A stretch of DNA of 33,815 nucleotides, taken from assembly GCF_021021415.1 (NCBI RefSeq), contig NZ_JAINWJ010000062.1:1-33815 (forward strand), written 5' to 3'. Made by a program: the position numbers and the translations under genes. The notes beneath the pieces are model-generated. The model saw only the letters and a list, made by a program, of their open reading frames with translations, was not told the DNA's origin and searched no databases. This DNA is from Martelella mediterranea (GTDB taxonomy: Bacteria; Pseudomonadota; Alphaproteobacteria; Rhizobiales; Rhizobiaceae). The stretch's first letter is position 1. Each line of letters opens with the position of its first letter. Of this stretch, positions 1 to 7,134 are shown piece after piece.

Positions 1-26
1 AATCATAACACCTCTTCAAACAAACA

Positions 27-57
27 ATCCTCGGGCTTGACCCGAGGATCTAATCAC
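27..57 (-). repeat. REP-like palindromic repeat, partial copy R1
   Basis: Read on the minus strand, this copy matches the first 31 bases of the repeat at 2442 with one mismatch. Its core is a palindrome, CCTCGGG-TCAAG-CCCGAGG type. It faces the copy at 141-200 with 83 bases between them, the same head-to-head layout as the pair at 2297-2501. The outer part of the copy (the segment ending in TTGTCA in the others) is not recognisable before the window edge, so it looks truncated. Confidence 0.75.
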
Positions 58-140
58 ATCAGACGCGAGAAGCGTTGGCGGACTTTTGATGTGACATTTC
101 AAAGACTTCATGACACCGCAGACGCCTGTCGCAGGGTGAG

Positions 141-200
141 GTGCTTGGATCCTCGGGTCAAGCCCGAGGATGACGCCCGTAAAACAGAGAGGCTTGTCAA
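141..200 (+). repeat. REP-like palindromic repeat, full copy R2
   Basis: This 60-base segment matches 2442-2501 at 54 of 60 positions by direct comparison. It consists of a GTGCTT lead, a GATCCTCGGG/CCCGAGGAT palindrome, then ATGACG and a tail ending in TTGTCAA. It ends 31 bases past the csaA stop codon, so it may form a hairpin in the 3' end of the ybjN-proC-csaA transcript. It is the right half of a composite that starts at base 27. Confidence 0.85.
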
Positions 201-231
201 TAAACCGGGCTGTTATCTTCTCCGGCAGCGC

Positions 232-573
232 TCAGTGCAGCCTTGCGCCGTTGGCGACCGGCTTGTCGACGCCGGCGAGCACGACCGCGCCGGCGTCATC
301 GGCAAAGCCCAGCGTCAACACTTCAGAGCGCACCGGGCCGATCTGGCGCGGCGGGAAATTGACGACGGCCATGACCTGGCGGCCCACCAGCGCTTCCGGC
401 GTATAATGCACGGTGATCTGGGCGGAGGACTTCTTGACGCCAATCTCCGGGCCAAAATCGATCTTCAGCTTGTAGGCGGGCTTGCGCGCCTCCGGAAAAT
501 CTTCGGCCTCGACAATGGTGCCGACGCGGATGTCGACCTTCAGGAAATCATCAAAACTAATCTCGTCGCTCAA
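232..573 (-). CDS. csaA: CsaA-like tRNA-binding domain protein
   Basis: This 113-residue protein is a single stand-alone tRNA-binding OB-fold, the size usual for CsaA and YgjH. The N-terminal [18 protein letters not shown] and the later [16 protein letters not shown] are typical of this fold. CsaA family members bind tRNA and have been proposed to act as export-related chaperones; the precise role here is not shown by the sequence. The start is TTG at 573, supported by a GGAGG about 8 bases upstream. It is the last gene of a ybjN-proC-csaA operon, only 15 bases after the proC stop. No signal peptide or membrane segment is present, so it should be cytoplasmic. Confidence 0.9.
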   Translation of the reverse strand: MSDEISFDDFLKVDIRVGTIVEAEDFPEARKPAYKLKIDFGPEIGVKKSSAQITVHYTPEALVGRQVMAVVNFPPRQIGPVRSEVLTLGFADDAGAVVLAGVDKPVANGARLH

Positions 574-588
574 ATCTCCGCCCTCCGA

Positions 589-1410
589 TCAGCCGGCAAG
601 TTCCTGCGAGCGCTTGCGGGCGGCCTCCAGCGCGCGGTCGAAAACCGGCTGCAACCCGTCTTCCGCCATGAGCTGCTCCAGCGCCGCCGCCGTGGTGCCG
701 CCGGGCGAGGTGACATTCTTGCGCAGAGTGCCCGCATCGTCGTCGGACGCATCAAGCAGCGCGCCCGCGCCGGTCACGGTGCCGCGGGCAAGCCGCATGG
801 CGAGATCGGGATCGAGCCCCAGCTTGCGCCCGGCTTCGGCCATGCATTCGACCAGATAGAAGGCATAGGCCGGACCGCTGCCGGACACAGCCGTAACGGC
901 GTCGATATCGGCTTCCTTCTCCACCCACTCGACCTTGCCCACAGCCGACAGCAGCGTGTCGGCAACCGCGCGACCAGCCTCGGTGACCTGATCATTGCCG
1001 AAAGCGCCGATCATGCCGCGGCCGATCATCGCCGGGGTGTTGGGAATGGTGCGCACGATCGGCAGCGCGCCGAGGCGTTCCTCGAAATAGCCGAGCGTCT
1101 TGCCGGCGGCGACCGAAATCACCAGCGTGTCGTCATCGATCATCGGCTTGACCGTGTCGAGCACCGCATACATCACCTGCGGCTTGACCGCGAGCACGAG
1201 GATTTTCGCCTTGATCGCGTCGGAAGCGGCGACCGCGTGGCGGATGCCGCTTCTGTCGAGCAGGCTTTTGATGTTGTTGGAGGGATTGGGATCAATGACC
1301 GTGATCGCCTCGCGCCTCAGCCCGCCGGCGACCCAGCCGGACAGCATCGCGCCGCCCATATTGCCGGCCCCGACCAGCACCACGCCATCAATGTCTGCCA
1401 GTTCCGTCAT
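589..1410 (-). CDS. proC: Pyrroline-5-carboxylate reductase
   Basis: This enzyme reduces 1-pyrroline-5-carboxylate to L-proline with NAD(P)H, the last step of proline synthesis. The 273 residues fit the family length. The N-terminus has the Rossmann dinucleotide motif VGAGNMGGAM (about residues 13-22). VRTIPNTPAMIGRGM lies in the middle, and the C-terminal helical dimerisation domain carries SGSGPAYAFYLVE and VTSPGGTTAAAL, the ProC signature. The ATG at 1410 has a GGAGAGG Shine-Dalgarno sequence about 6 bases upstream. It begins 1 base after the ybjN stop codon, so the two are probably translationally coupled. No unusual residues were noticed. Confidence 0.97.
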   Translation of the reverse strand: MTELADIDGVVLVGAGNMGGAMLSGWVAGGLRREAITVIDPNPSNNIKSLLDRSGIRHAVAASDAIKAKILVLAVKPQVMYAVLDTVKPMIDDDTLVISVAAGKTLGYFEERLGALPIVRTIPNTPAMIGRGMIGAFGNDQVTEAGRAVADTLLSAVGKVEWVEKEADIDAVTAVSGSGPAYAFYLVECMAEAGRKLGLDPDLAMRLARGTVTGAGALLDASDDDAGTLRKNVTSPGGTTAAALEQLMAEDGLQPVFDRALEAARKRSQELAG

Positions 1411-1411
1411 G

Positions 1412-1912
1412 TCAGGCCTCTCCGACCGTCTCGAACAGCACCGCCTTCATGGCGTCGTCGGCGGACATGCCGGACCAGACGACGAACTGGAAGGCCTGGA
1501 AATAATTCTCGCAGGCATCGAGCCCGCTGGAAAGCGTGCCCTCGACCTGCTGGTTGGTGGGCTCGGCGCCGCCGGCCAGAAGCAGCGACTGGCGATAGAC
1601 AACCACATTCTCATGCGCCCAGAAATCGAAATGCCCCATCAGCACCTGGGAATTCACCCGCGACAACAGCTTGACGACCTCGTTGACGCGATGCTCGGGC
1701 ACGCGCAGATCGAAGGCGCAGGCCAGATGCAGCGCCTCGTAGTGGCTCATCCACGAGAACGAGACATGGTAATCCGCCCAGCGTCCGCCGACCGTCATGG
1801 CGATCTCGTCCTCGCCGGAGCGCTCGAACGTCCACTCATTCGTGGCGGCCACGAATTCGATCATGTCGACCGGATTGTTCAGTCGTTCGATTTCCAGCAA
1901 ACCCAGGCTCAT
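1412..1912 (-). CDS. YbjN-domain protein
   Basis: This 166-residue protein matches the YbjN/DUF1790 type: a compact alpha/beta fold resembling type III secretion chaperones, with no catalytic motif known. Visible landmarks are LEIERLNNPVDMIEFV near the N-terminus, WADYHVSFSWMSHYEALHLA in the middle and an acidic C-terminus. There is no signal peptide or membrane segment. The ATG at 1912 has AAGGTGG a few bases upstream. It heads the ybjN-proC-csaA operon. A YbjN-proC pairing is, from memory, common in Rhizobiales, but the biochemical role is unknown. E. coli YbjN has been linked to stress and motility phenotypes; that should not be transferred directly. Confidence 0.85.
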   Translation of the reverse strand: MSLGLLEIERLNNPVDMIEFVAATNEWTFERSGEDEIAMTVGGRWADYHVSFSWMSHYEALHLACAFDLRVPEHRVNEVVKLLSRVNSQVLMGHFDFWAHENVVVYRQSLLLAGGAEPTNQQVEGTLSSGLDACENYFQAFQFVVWSGMSADDAMKAVLFETVGEA

Positions 1913-2210
1913 AAACCACCTTCTCAGCGCGGGGCGCCGGTCCTCCGTCAGTGCGGATCGACAGCGGGGCCTCCTGCCTCAATTTCGAATCATCTATTAA
2001 AATCAGTGTATAATGCGATTTCATCTACACCAGCCCCCAGCGGCGGGCTTTCGCGATCCGAGTCATTTTGGGGCTCCGAAAATGATTCAGAGCCAGCACC
2101 TAACCGACTCTGCGACCTGCATTTTTTCACCATGTCCACAGGCCTGATTTTTTTTGGTGAAATCCGTCTTTGGGCCCGTTTGGAGGTCGGTTTTGGCGCG
2201 CCGAAGCGCA

Positions 2211-2241
2211 GAAAGCGGGCCGCATGTGCGGACCCGCTTTC
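2211..2241. repeat. Strong inverted repeat (hairpin)
   Basis: GAAAGCGGG at 2211-2219 pairs with CCCGCTTTC at 2233-2241, and inside it CCGCA at 2220-2224 pairs with TGCGG at 2227-2231, leaving a 2-base loop and one bulged A at 2232. It resembles a factor-independent terminator stem, but neither strand has a clear T-run after it. It could end read-through from ubiK on the minus strand. Confidence 0.6.
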
Positions 2242-2296
2242 AAAATTCGGATTTTCGGAGGGTGGGGGGCGGGTTATTTGCCCGCCTTCAGTTTGC

Positions 2297-2357
2297 TGAC
2301 AAAGCCTGCCCTATTCTCCGGCGTCATCCTCGGCCCTGTTGCCGAGGATCTAAGCAC
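2297..2357 (-). repeat. REP-like palindromic repeat, full copy R3 (variant core)
   Basis: On the minus strand this copy starts GTGCTTAGATCCTCGG and ends in GGCTTTGTCA, as do the copies at 141 and 2442. Its loop and tail differ: GCAACAGGGC in place of GTCAAGCCC, followed by a different spacer of similar length. It faces R4 head to head with 84 bases between them. Confidence 0.8.
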
Positions 2358-2441
2358 GTATCAACACGAGGAGCGTCTCGGGCAAAAAAGTGAGTTCAAA
2401 CGCAGCCCCTTCCGGAACGCCAACGCCGCTCGTACAGAACA

Positions 2442-2501
2442 GTGCTTAGATCCTCGGGTCAAGCCCGAGGATGACGTCCGTAAAAAGGATAGGTTTGTCA
2501 A
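2442..2501 (+). repeat. REP-like palindromic repeat, full copy R4
   Basis: This is the direct counterpart of 141-200 (54 of 60 identical). Together with R3 it forms a 205-base composite with inverted ends of the type TGACAAA...TTTGTCA. Its right end lies 15 bases from the ubiK stop codon. Confidence 0.85.
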
Positions 2502-2516
2502 CAGTTTAGATGAGAG

Positions 2517-2780
2517 TCAGTCGCCCGCCTTTTCGTTGAGCTTCGCTTCGAGCGCGTCGATGCGGGCGCGCAGCGCGTCGTTTTCGTCGCGGGCCTTGAT
2601 CGCCATGTCGCGCACGGCGTTGAACTCCTCGCGCTTGACGACATCCATGCTGTTCAGCCAGCGCTCGACCTGGGCCTTGACCCCGGTTTCGAGGTCCTTG
2701 CCGGCGCTCTGCACCGAGCCTGCCGCATCGGTCATCAGCTTTGCCAGATCGTCGAGAATGCGGGTGGTGCCGGAACTCAT
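2517..2780 (-). CDS. ubiK: UbiK-family accessory protein (BMFP domain)
   Basis: This 87-residue protein has the BMFP/YqiC layout: an amphipathic N-terminal half (ILDDLAKLMTDAAGSVQSAG), then KREEFNAVRDMAIKARDEN leading into a short coiled coil (ALRARIDALEAKL). In enterobacteria, UbiK is an accessory factor of aerobic ubiquinone synthesis that binds UbiJ and membranes; Brucella BMFP has membrane-fusogenic activity in vitro. The reading frame is open further upstream, but the ATG at 2780 gives the family-typical start and length. It is divergent from lgt, with 191 bases between the two starts. Confidence 0.88.
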   Translation of the reverse strand: MSSGTTRILDDLAKLMTDAAGSVQSAGKDLETGVKAQVERWLNSMDVVKREEFNAVRDMAIKARDENDALRARIDALEAKLNEKAGD

Positions 2781-2971
2781 GTCGCTGTCTCCTTGGTCGG
2801 CCGGGCGCTGTGCCGGCTGCTCTTTGCCCTGAAGTAATGCCCGTTCGCCAAGGCCGCAAGGCCGCAGTCCGATTATCTCCGGCGATCCGCGCATCATGCG
2901 GCAATTCAGCCGGCTTGACCGGGCCGCATTATGCCGCCATCTTCCCGCCCGATCATAAAGGAAACCGCGCC

Positions 2972-3823
2972 TTGCTGCCAGATCATATCAAGCTCGCTGC
3001 CATCCCCTTTCCCGCCATAGACCCGATCGCGCTCAGGCTCGGCCCTCTGCAGATCCACTGGTACGGACTTGCCTATGTTGCCGGCATCCTGCTCGGCTGG
3101 CTCTATGCCCGCTGGCTGCTGAAGAAGGAGCGGCTGTGGCCGGCAAACCAGCCGCCAATGGCGGTTGCGCGGCTGGATGATTTCGTCACCTGGTCGGTGA
3201 TCGGCATCGTGGTCGGCGGGCGGCTCGGCTACATGCTGTTTTACGCGCCGGGCGCTTTCCTCGCCAACCCGCTGACGGTATTCAAGATCTGGGACGGCGG
3301 TATGTCGTTTCACGGCGGGCTGATCGGCATGATCGTGGTGATGGTCATCTTCTCGAGGCGGCACGGCATTCGCGTCTGGTCGCTGCTGGACCTGATCGCG
3401 ACGGTTGCGCCGATCGGGCTGTTCTTTGGCCGAATCGCCAATTTCATCAATGCCGAATTGTGGGGCCGCCCCTCCGACGTGCCGTGGGCGATGGTGTTTC
3501 CGGGCGCGGGCGATATGCCGCGCCATCCGAGCCAGCTTTACGAGGCCGGGCTGGAGGGGATCGTCATCCTTATCGTGCTGTTCGTCATCACCCAGTTCTT
3601 CGGCGCGCTGAAACGGCCGGGGCTCACCGGCAGCCTCTTCATCTGCCTTTACGCGCTGTCGCGCATCTTCGTGGAGTTCTTCCGCGAACCCGACCCGCAA
3701 TTGGGCTATCTCCTCGGCGGCTGGCTGACCATGGGCATGGTGCTGTCGCTGCCGATGCTGGCTGTCGGGCTCTGGGGCATCTGGTATTCCGGCCGCATGG
3801 CGAAACGGAACCCGGCCCCGTGA
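2972..3823 (+). CDS. lgt: Prolipoprotein diacylglyceryl transferase
   Basis: Lgt moves the diacylglyceryl group of phosphatidylglycerol onto the lipobox cysteine of prolipoproteins, the first step of lipoprotein maturation in the inner membrane. The 283-residue protein has about seven hydrophobic segments. The Lgt signature GRIANFINAELWGRP begins near residue 153. The family-critical His114 in SFHGG, Arg154 and Glu162 of the signature, and Arg238 in FFREPD are present. I chose the TTG at 2972 because AAAGGA lies 9 bases upstream and the length fits the family. The stop overlaps the GTG start of the methyltransferase (GTGA). A client lipoprotein is encoded further down the same strand at 7135. 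Confidence 0.95.
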   Translation: MLPDHIKLAAIPFPAIDPIALRLGPLQIHWYGLAYVAGILLGWLYARWLLKKERLWPANQPPMAVARLDDFVTWSVIGIVVGGRLGYMLFYAPGAFLANPLTVFKIWDGGMSFHGGLIGMIVVMVIFSRRHGIRVWSLLDLIATVAPIGLFFGRIANFINAELWGRPSDVPWAMVFPGAGDMPRHPSQLYEAGLEGIVILIVLFVITQFFGALKRPGLTGSLFICLYALSRIFVEFFREPDPQLGYLLGGWLTMGMVLSLPMLAVGLWGIWYSGRMAKRNPAP

Positions 3824-4920
3824 CGACGCCGCTGTTGCCGAAGATCCGGGCGATGATCGAGGCCGACGGGCCGATTCCGGTTTCGACCTATTTCTCGCTC
3901 TGCCTTGCCGATCCCGAGCATGGCTATTACCGCACCCGCGATCCGCTGGGCGCGAAGGGCGACTTCACCACCGCGCCGGAAATCTCCCAGCTTTTCGGCG
4001 AACTGGTCGGCATTTTCCTGATTTCCGCCTGGCAGGCACACCGCAGCCCGGCCAGCACAAGGCTGATCGAAGGCGGGCCCGGGCGCGGCACGATGATGGC
4101 CGATATCCTGAAGACGATCGCCGCCCTCGCACCGGCCATGTATAGCGGCCTTTCGGTAACGCTGATGGAAACCAGCCCGGCGCTGCGCGCCCGGCAGAAG
4201 GAAACGCTTGCGCCCCATGCCGACCGGCTTTCCTGGGTGGACCAGTTGGCCGACGCGCCCGAAGGCTTCACCCTGTTCGTCGCCAACGAGCTGTTCGACG
4301 CGCTGCCGACCCGGCAATTCGTCAAATCCGGCAACCATTTCTTCGAACGCGCCGTGGCGCTCGACGAGGATGGCGCGCTTACCTTCTCCCTGTCTCCGGC
4401 CCGGCTTGAATCGGCAAGTCTTCCCCCAGCCTGGCAAGGCGCGACGGAAGGCGCAATCGTCGAATACGCGCCCGCCCGCGAGGCGCTGATGGCGGAGATC
4501 GCGGCCCGGCTGATCCGCCATGGCGGCAGCGCGCTGATCATCGATTACGGCCATCTCGAAAGCGGCTTCGGCGATACGCTCCAGGCGCTGCGCGATCATC
4601 GCTTCGACCCGCCGCTTGCCCATCCCGGCGAGGCGGATCTGACCAGCCATGTGGACTTTGCGGCGCTTGCCGCTTCCGCCCGCACGGAAGGCGCGCACGT
4701 CCATCCGCCAATGACACAGGGCGATTTTCTGGCAGCCCTTGGGCTCGGTCCCCGCGCCTCCGCGCTCGGCCGCTGCAAGGACCAGGAAACCCAGGGCAAA
4801 ATCGTCGCAGCCGCCCGCAGACTTGCCGGCGATGGACCCGAGGACATGGGCGATCTGTTCAAGGTTCTGGCGGTCTCGTCCGGGCCGGTCCAGCTCGCCC
4901 CCTTCGATGGCGCGGATTGA
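3820..4920 (+). CDS. MidA/NDUFAF7-family SAM-dependent methyltransferase
   Basis: This 366-residue protein belongs to the MidA/NDUFAF7 family (COG1565). The SAM-binding glycine loop is LIEGGPGRGTMMADIL at about residues 82-97. The family motif VANELFDALPTRQF lies at 154-167. A third conserved stretch, IIDYGHLESGFGDTLQAL, is further on. Mitochondrial NDUFAF7 methylates an arginine of complex I subunit NDUFS2 during assembly. Whether the bacterial protein does the same to NuoD is plausible but unproven here. The GTG at 3820 overlaps the lgt stop by 4 bases, so translation is probably coupled. It is soluble, with no signal peptide. Confidence 0.9.
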   Translation: MTTPLLPKIRAMIEADGPIPVSTYFSLCLADPEHGYYRTRDPLGAKGDFTTAPEISQLFGELVGIFLISAWQAHRSPASTRLIEGGPGRGTMMADILKTIAALAPAMYSGLSVTLMETSPALRARQKETLAPHADRLSWVDQLADAPEGFTLFVANELFDALPTRQFVKSGNHFFERAVALDEDGALTFSLSPARLESASLPPAWQGATEGAIVEYAPAREALMAEIAARLIRHGGSALIIDYGHLESGFGDTLQALRDHRFDPPLAHPGEADLTSHVDFAALAASARTEGAHVHPPMTQGDFLAALGLGPRASALGRCKDQETQGKIVAAARRLAGDGPEDMGDLFKVLAVSSGPVQLAPFDGAD

Positions 4921-4973
4921 CAAACCCGCTTCGACCGCCTCAACATTTAACAACGAAACACCGGAAACACGCC

Positions 4974-5774
4974 ATGCTGGACACCGCCATTCGCGATGCG
5001 CTCTCGCCGCTGCAAAGCCCGCTTCTTGAGGAGCGGCTCGCTGGCACGGATATCCGCTACGGCTTCTTCACCCGCCGGGGCGGCGTCTCCACGGGGCTCT
5101 ATGACAGCCTCAATTGCGGCATCGGCTCCGATGACCGCCCTGAGACAGTTGCCGAAAACCGCGCCCGGGTCGCGGGGTGGTTCGACGCGGATGCCGACAG
5201 GTTGATGACGCTCTACCAGTGCCATTCCGCCGATGCGATCGCGGTTTCCGGCCCGCATGAAGGCGAACGCCCACATGCAGATGGCATGGCGAGCGCGACG
5301 CCCGGCCTCGTGCTCGGCGTGTTGACCGCCGATTGCGGGCCGCTGCTGTTCGCCGATCCCGAAAACGAAATCATCGCCGCCGCCCATGCCGGCTGGCGCG
5401 GGGCGTTTACCGGCATCATCGAGGCGACGATCGAGAAAATGGTGGCGCTCGGCGCGCGCCGGCGCTCGATCATCGCAGCACTTGGGCCCACGATCGGGCC
5501 CGAGAATTACGAGGTGGGGCCGGAATTCGTCGAGCGTTTCACCGCCGCCGATCCGGCCTTCAGAGCCCTGTTCCGGCCCTCGCCATCCGATGGCCATGCG
5601 TTTTTCGACTTGCCCGGCTTTATCGGCCTCAGGCTTGACCGGGCGGATATCGAGCACGACATCATCCGTCACTGCACCTATCAGGACGAGGAAGGTTTTT
5701 ATTCCTATCGTCGCGGCACCCATCGGGGTGAAAAGGATTATGGCCGCCAGATCTCGGCCATTTCCATCATTTGA
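4974..5774 (+). CDS. pgeF: Peptidoglycan editing factor PgeF (YfiH, laccase-domain fold)
   Basis: This 266-residue protein is of the YfiH/DUF152 family, formerly called multicopper polyphenol oxidase. The family metal ligands are visible: His84 in YQCHSADAIAV, Cys121 in VLTADCGPLLF and His138 in AAAHAGWRG. The C-terminus has HCTYQDEEGFYSYRR, also typical. In E. coli PgeF prevents mis-incorporation of L-Ser in place of L-Ala in peptidoglycan; other members show purine nucleoside or polyphenol oxidase activity. An in-frame TTG at 4917 overlaps the previous stop, but the ATG at 4974, with GGAAA upstream, gives a better N-terminus. It follows lgt-midA in the same direction and is probably cotranscribed. 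Confidence 0.92.
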   Translation: MLDTAIRDALSPLQSPLLEERLAGTDIRYGFFTRRGGVSTGLYDSLNCGIGSDDRPETVAENRARVAGWFDADADRLMTLYQCHSADAIAVSGPHEGERPHADGMASATPGLVLGVLTADCGPLLFADPENEIIAAAHAGWRGAFTGIIEATIEKMVALGARRRSIIAALGPTIGPENYEVGPEFVERFTAADPAFRALFRPSPSDGHAFFDLPGFIGLRLDRADIEHDIIRHCTYQDEEGFYSYRRGTHRGEKDYGRQISAISII

Positions 5775-5819
5775 TCATTTCACGTATCAAGGCGTGTGCG
5801 CACGCTTGGGGAGACTGAC

Positions 5820-6971
5820 ATGGCGCTTGCTTTTGAACCTGAAGAATATGCCGAGCGATTGTCGCGGCTGAAGGCCGCGATGGCCGAGAAGAAACTGGAC
5901 GCGGTGCTGCTGTTCGCGCAGGAAAGCATGTACTGGCTGACTGGCTATGACACGTTCGGCTTCGTGTTTTTCCAGTGCCTCGTGGTGACCGCGGATGGCC
6001 GCACGGCGCTTCTGACGCGCTCGGCCGATGTGCGCCAGGCCCGCCAGACCTCCAATATTTCCGAGATCCGCATCTGGGTCGATCGCGGGCAGACCGATCC
6101 AAGCCGCGATCTGAAGGAGATGCTTTCCGACATGGACCTGCTCGGCTGCAGGATCGGCGTCGAATACGACACCCACGGCATGACCGGGCGTTCGGCCCAT
6201 TTTCTGGATGGCCAGCTCAGTTCCTTCGGCCAGCTTCAGGACGCATCCTACCTCGTCAGCAATCTGAGGCTGATCAAATCGCCGGCGGAAATCGCCCGCA
6301 TCGAAAAGGCGGCAACGCTGTGCGATGACGCCTTCGACGCTGCCCTGCCGCTGATCAGGCCGGGCGCCGACGAGGCCGAGATTCTCGCCGCCATGCAGGG
6401 CACGGTGCTGTCCGGCGGCGGCGATTACCCCGCCAACAACTTCATTGTCGGCTCCGGCGAAAGCGCGCTTCTGTGCCGCGCCAAATCCGGTCGCCGCAAG
6501 CTGGACGCCAACGACCAGTTGACGCTCGAATGGGCCGGCGTCTGGTCGCATTACCATGTGGCCGCCATGCGCACCGTGGTCATCGGCGAACCGACGGAGC
6601 GCCACCAGTCGCTGTTCCGCGCCGCGACGGCGACGCTTTCGGCGATCGAGGAAATCCTGAGACCCGGCCACACCTTCGGCGATATCTTCGACAAGCATGC
6701 CGAGATCATGGATGCGCGCAGCCTGTCGCGCCACCGCCTGAATGCCTGCGGCTATTCGCTCGGCGCGCGGTTTGCGCCGTCCTGGATGGAGCATCAGATG
6801 TTCCACACCGGCAACCCGCACCCGATCCTGCCGTCGATGTCGCTGTTCGTGCACGTGATCATCATGGATTCCGACAGCGGTACGGCGATGACGCTCGGCC
6901 GCACCTACCTGACCGGCGAGGACGAGCCCCGGCCGCTGTCGCGCCTCGGCCTCGACCTTTACACAAAATAA
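5820..6971 (+). CDS. M24-family 'pita-bread' hydrolase lacking usual metal ligands
   Basis: This 383-residue protein has a creatinase/prolidase N-terminal domain (about 10-150) and an M24 catalytic-type domain (about 155-383). The M24 entry, LRLIKSPAEIARIEKA, is clear. The five metal ligands of aminopeptidase P are not conserved: the D-x-G...D-x-T-R-T region reads LEWAGVWSHYHVAAMRT (237-252, first Asp to Glu, second to Ala), the His of GHGIG is Tyr312 in CGYSLGA, and both C-terminal Glu positions are changed. Creatinase and the ectoine hydrolases DoeA/EutD are metal-free members of this fold, so a C-N hydrolase of a small substrate is more likely than a peptidase. The ATG at 5820 has GGGGAG 6 bases upstream. 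It lies 45 bases after pgeF. The substrate is unknown. Confidence 0.85.
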   Translation: MALAFEPEEYAERLSRLKAAMAEKKLDAVLLFAQESMYWLTGYDTFGFVFFQCLVVTADGRTALLTRSADVRQARQTSNISEIRIWVDRGQTDPSRDLKEMLSDMDLLGCRIGVEYDTHGMTGRSAHFLDGQLSSFGQLQDASYLVSNLRLIKSPAEIARIEKAATLCDDAFDAALPLIRPGADEAEILAAMQGTVLSGGGDYPANNFIVGSGESALLCRAKSGRRKLDANDQLTLEWAGVWSHYHVAAMRTVVIGEPTERHQSLFRAATATLSAIEEILRPGHTFGDIFDKHAEIMDARSLSRHRLNACGYSLGARFAPSWMEHQMFHTGNPHPILPSMSLFVHVIIMDSDSGTAMTLGRTYLTGEDEPRPLSRLGLDLYTK

Positions 6972-6991
6972 AGGATGATCGCCGCCCGCGT

Positions 6992-7020
6992 TTGACATTG
7001 CCCCCTTCGCTTCGGAAAAT
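6992..7020 (+). promoter_or_regulatory. Predicted sigma-70 promoter of the lipoprotein gene
   Basis: A perfect TTGACA (6992-6997), a 17-base spacer and GAAAAT (7015-7020) lie just after the M24 gene. The predicted start near 7027 would give a leader of about 108 bases before the lipoprotein start, containing the hairpin at 7079-7105. Confidence 0.5.
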
Positions 7021-7078
7021 TGCGGCCGTGTTTCCGCTTCCTCCGTGACCCGGAAATGCGCAATCTTCTGATTTTTCT

Positions 7079-7105
7079 GGCGTCCGGGCCGGTTTTCCGG
7101 ACGCC
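7079..7105 (+). repeat. Leader hairpin upstream of the lipoprotein gene
   Basis: GGCGTCCGG (7079-7087) and CCGGACGCC (7097-7105) are a perfect 9-base inverted repeat around the loop GCCGGTTTT. No T-run follows directly, so it is more likely a leader structure than a terminator. It ends 29 bases before the start codon. Confidence 0.6.
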
Positions 7106-7134
7106 TCCGGCGTTTTCCGGGAAGGGCAAGGCAT

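Larger units (their letters stand above)
1913..2516. other. 604-base gene-free region between ybjN and ubiK
   Basis: I see no credible gene here. The ybjN promoter should lie near 1930-2020 on the minus strand, but no convincing -35/-10 pair stands out. A strong hairpin sits at 2211-2241 and a smaller one, GGCGGG/CCCGCC, at 2268-2286. The right half is occupied by the composite palindromic repeat 2297-2501, which ends 15 bases before the ubiK stop codon. Confidence 0.7.

Noticed and set aside
37-1674. 545-codon plus-strand open frame across csaA, proC and ybjN
   Set aside because: It lies antisense to three clear genes, is rich in Arg/His/Asp as expected of an antisense shadow at high GC, and has no recognisable domain.
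2274-2330. Minus-strand reading that ends in KLKAGK and a stop, next to a hairpin, as if a gene had been lost
   Set aside because: Upstream it runs directly into the palindromic repeat, no protein similarity is visible, and ybjN and ubiK are normally neighbours, so there is no missing gene to explain.
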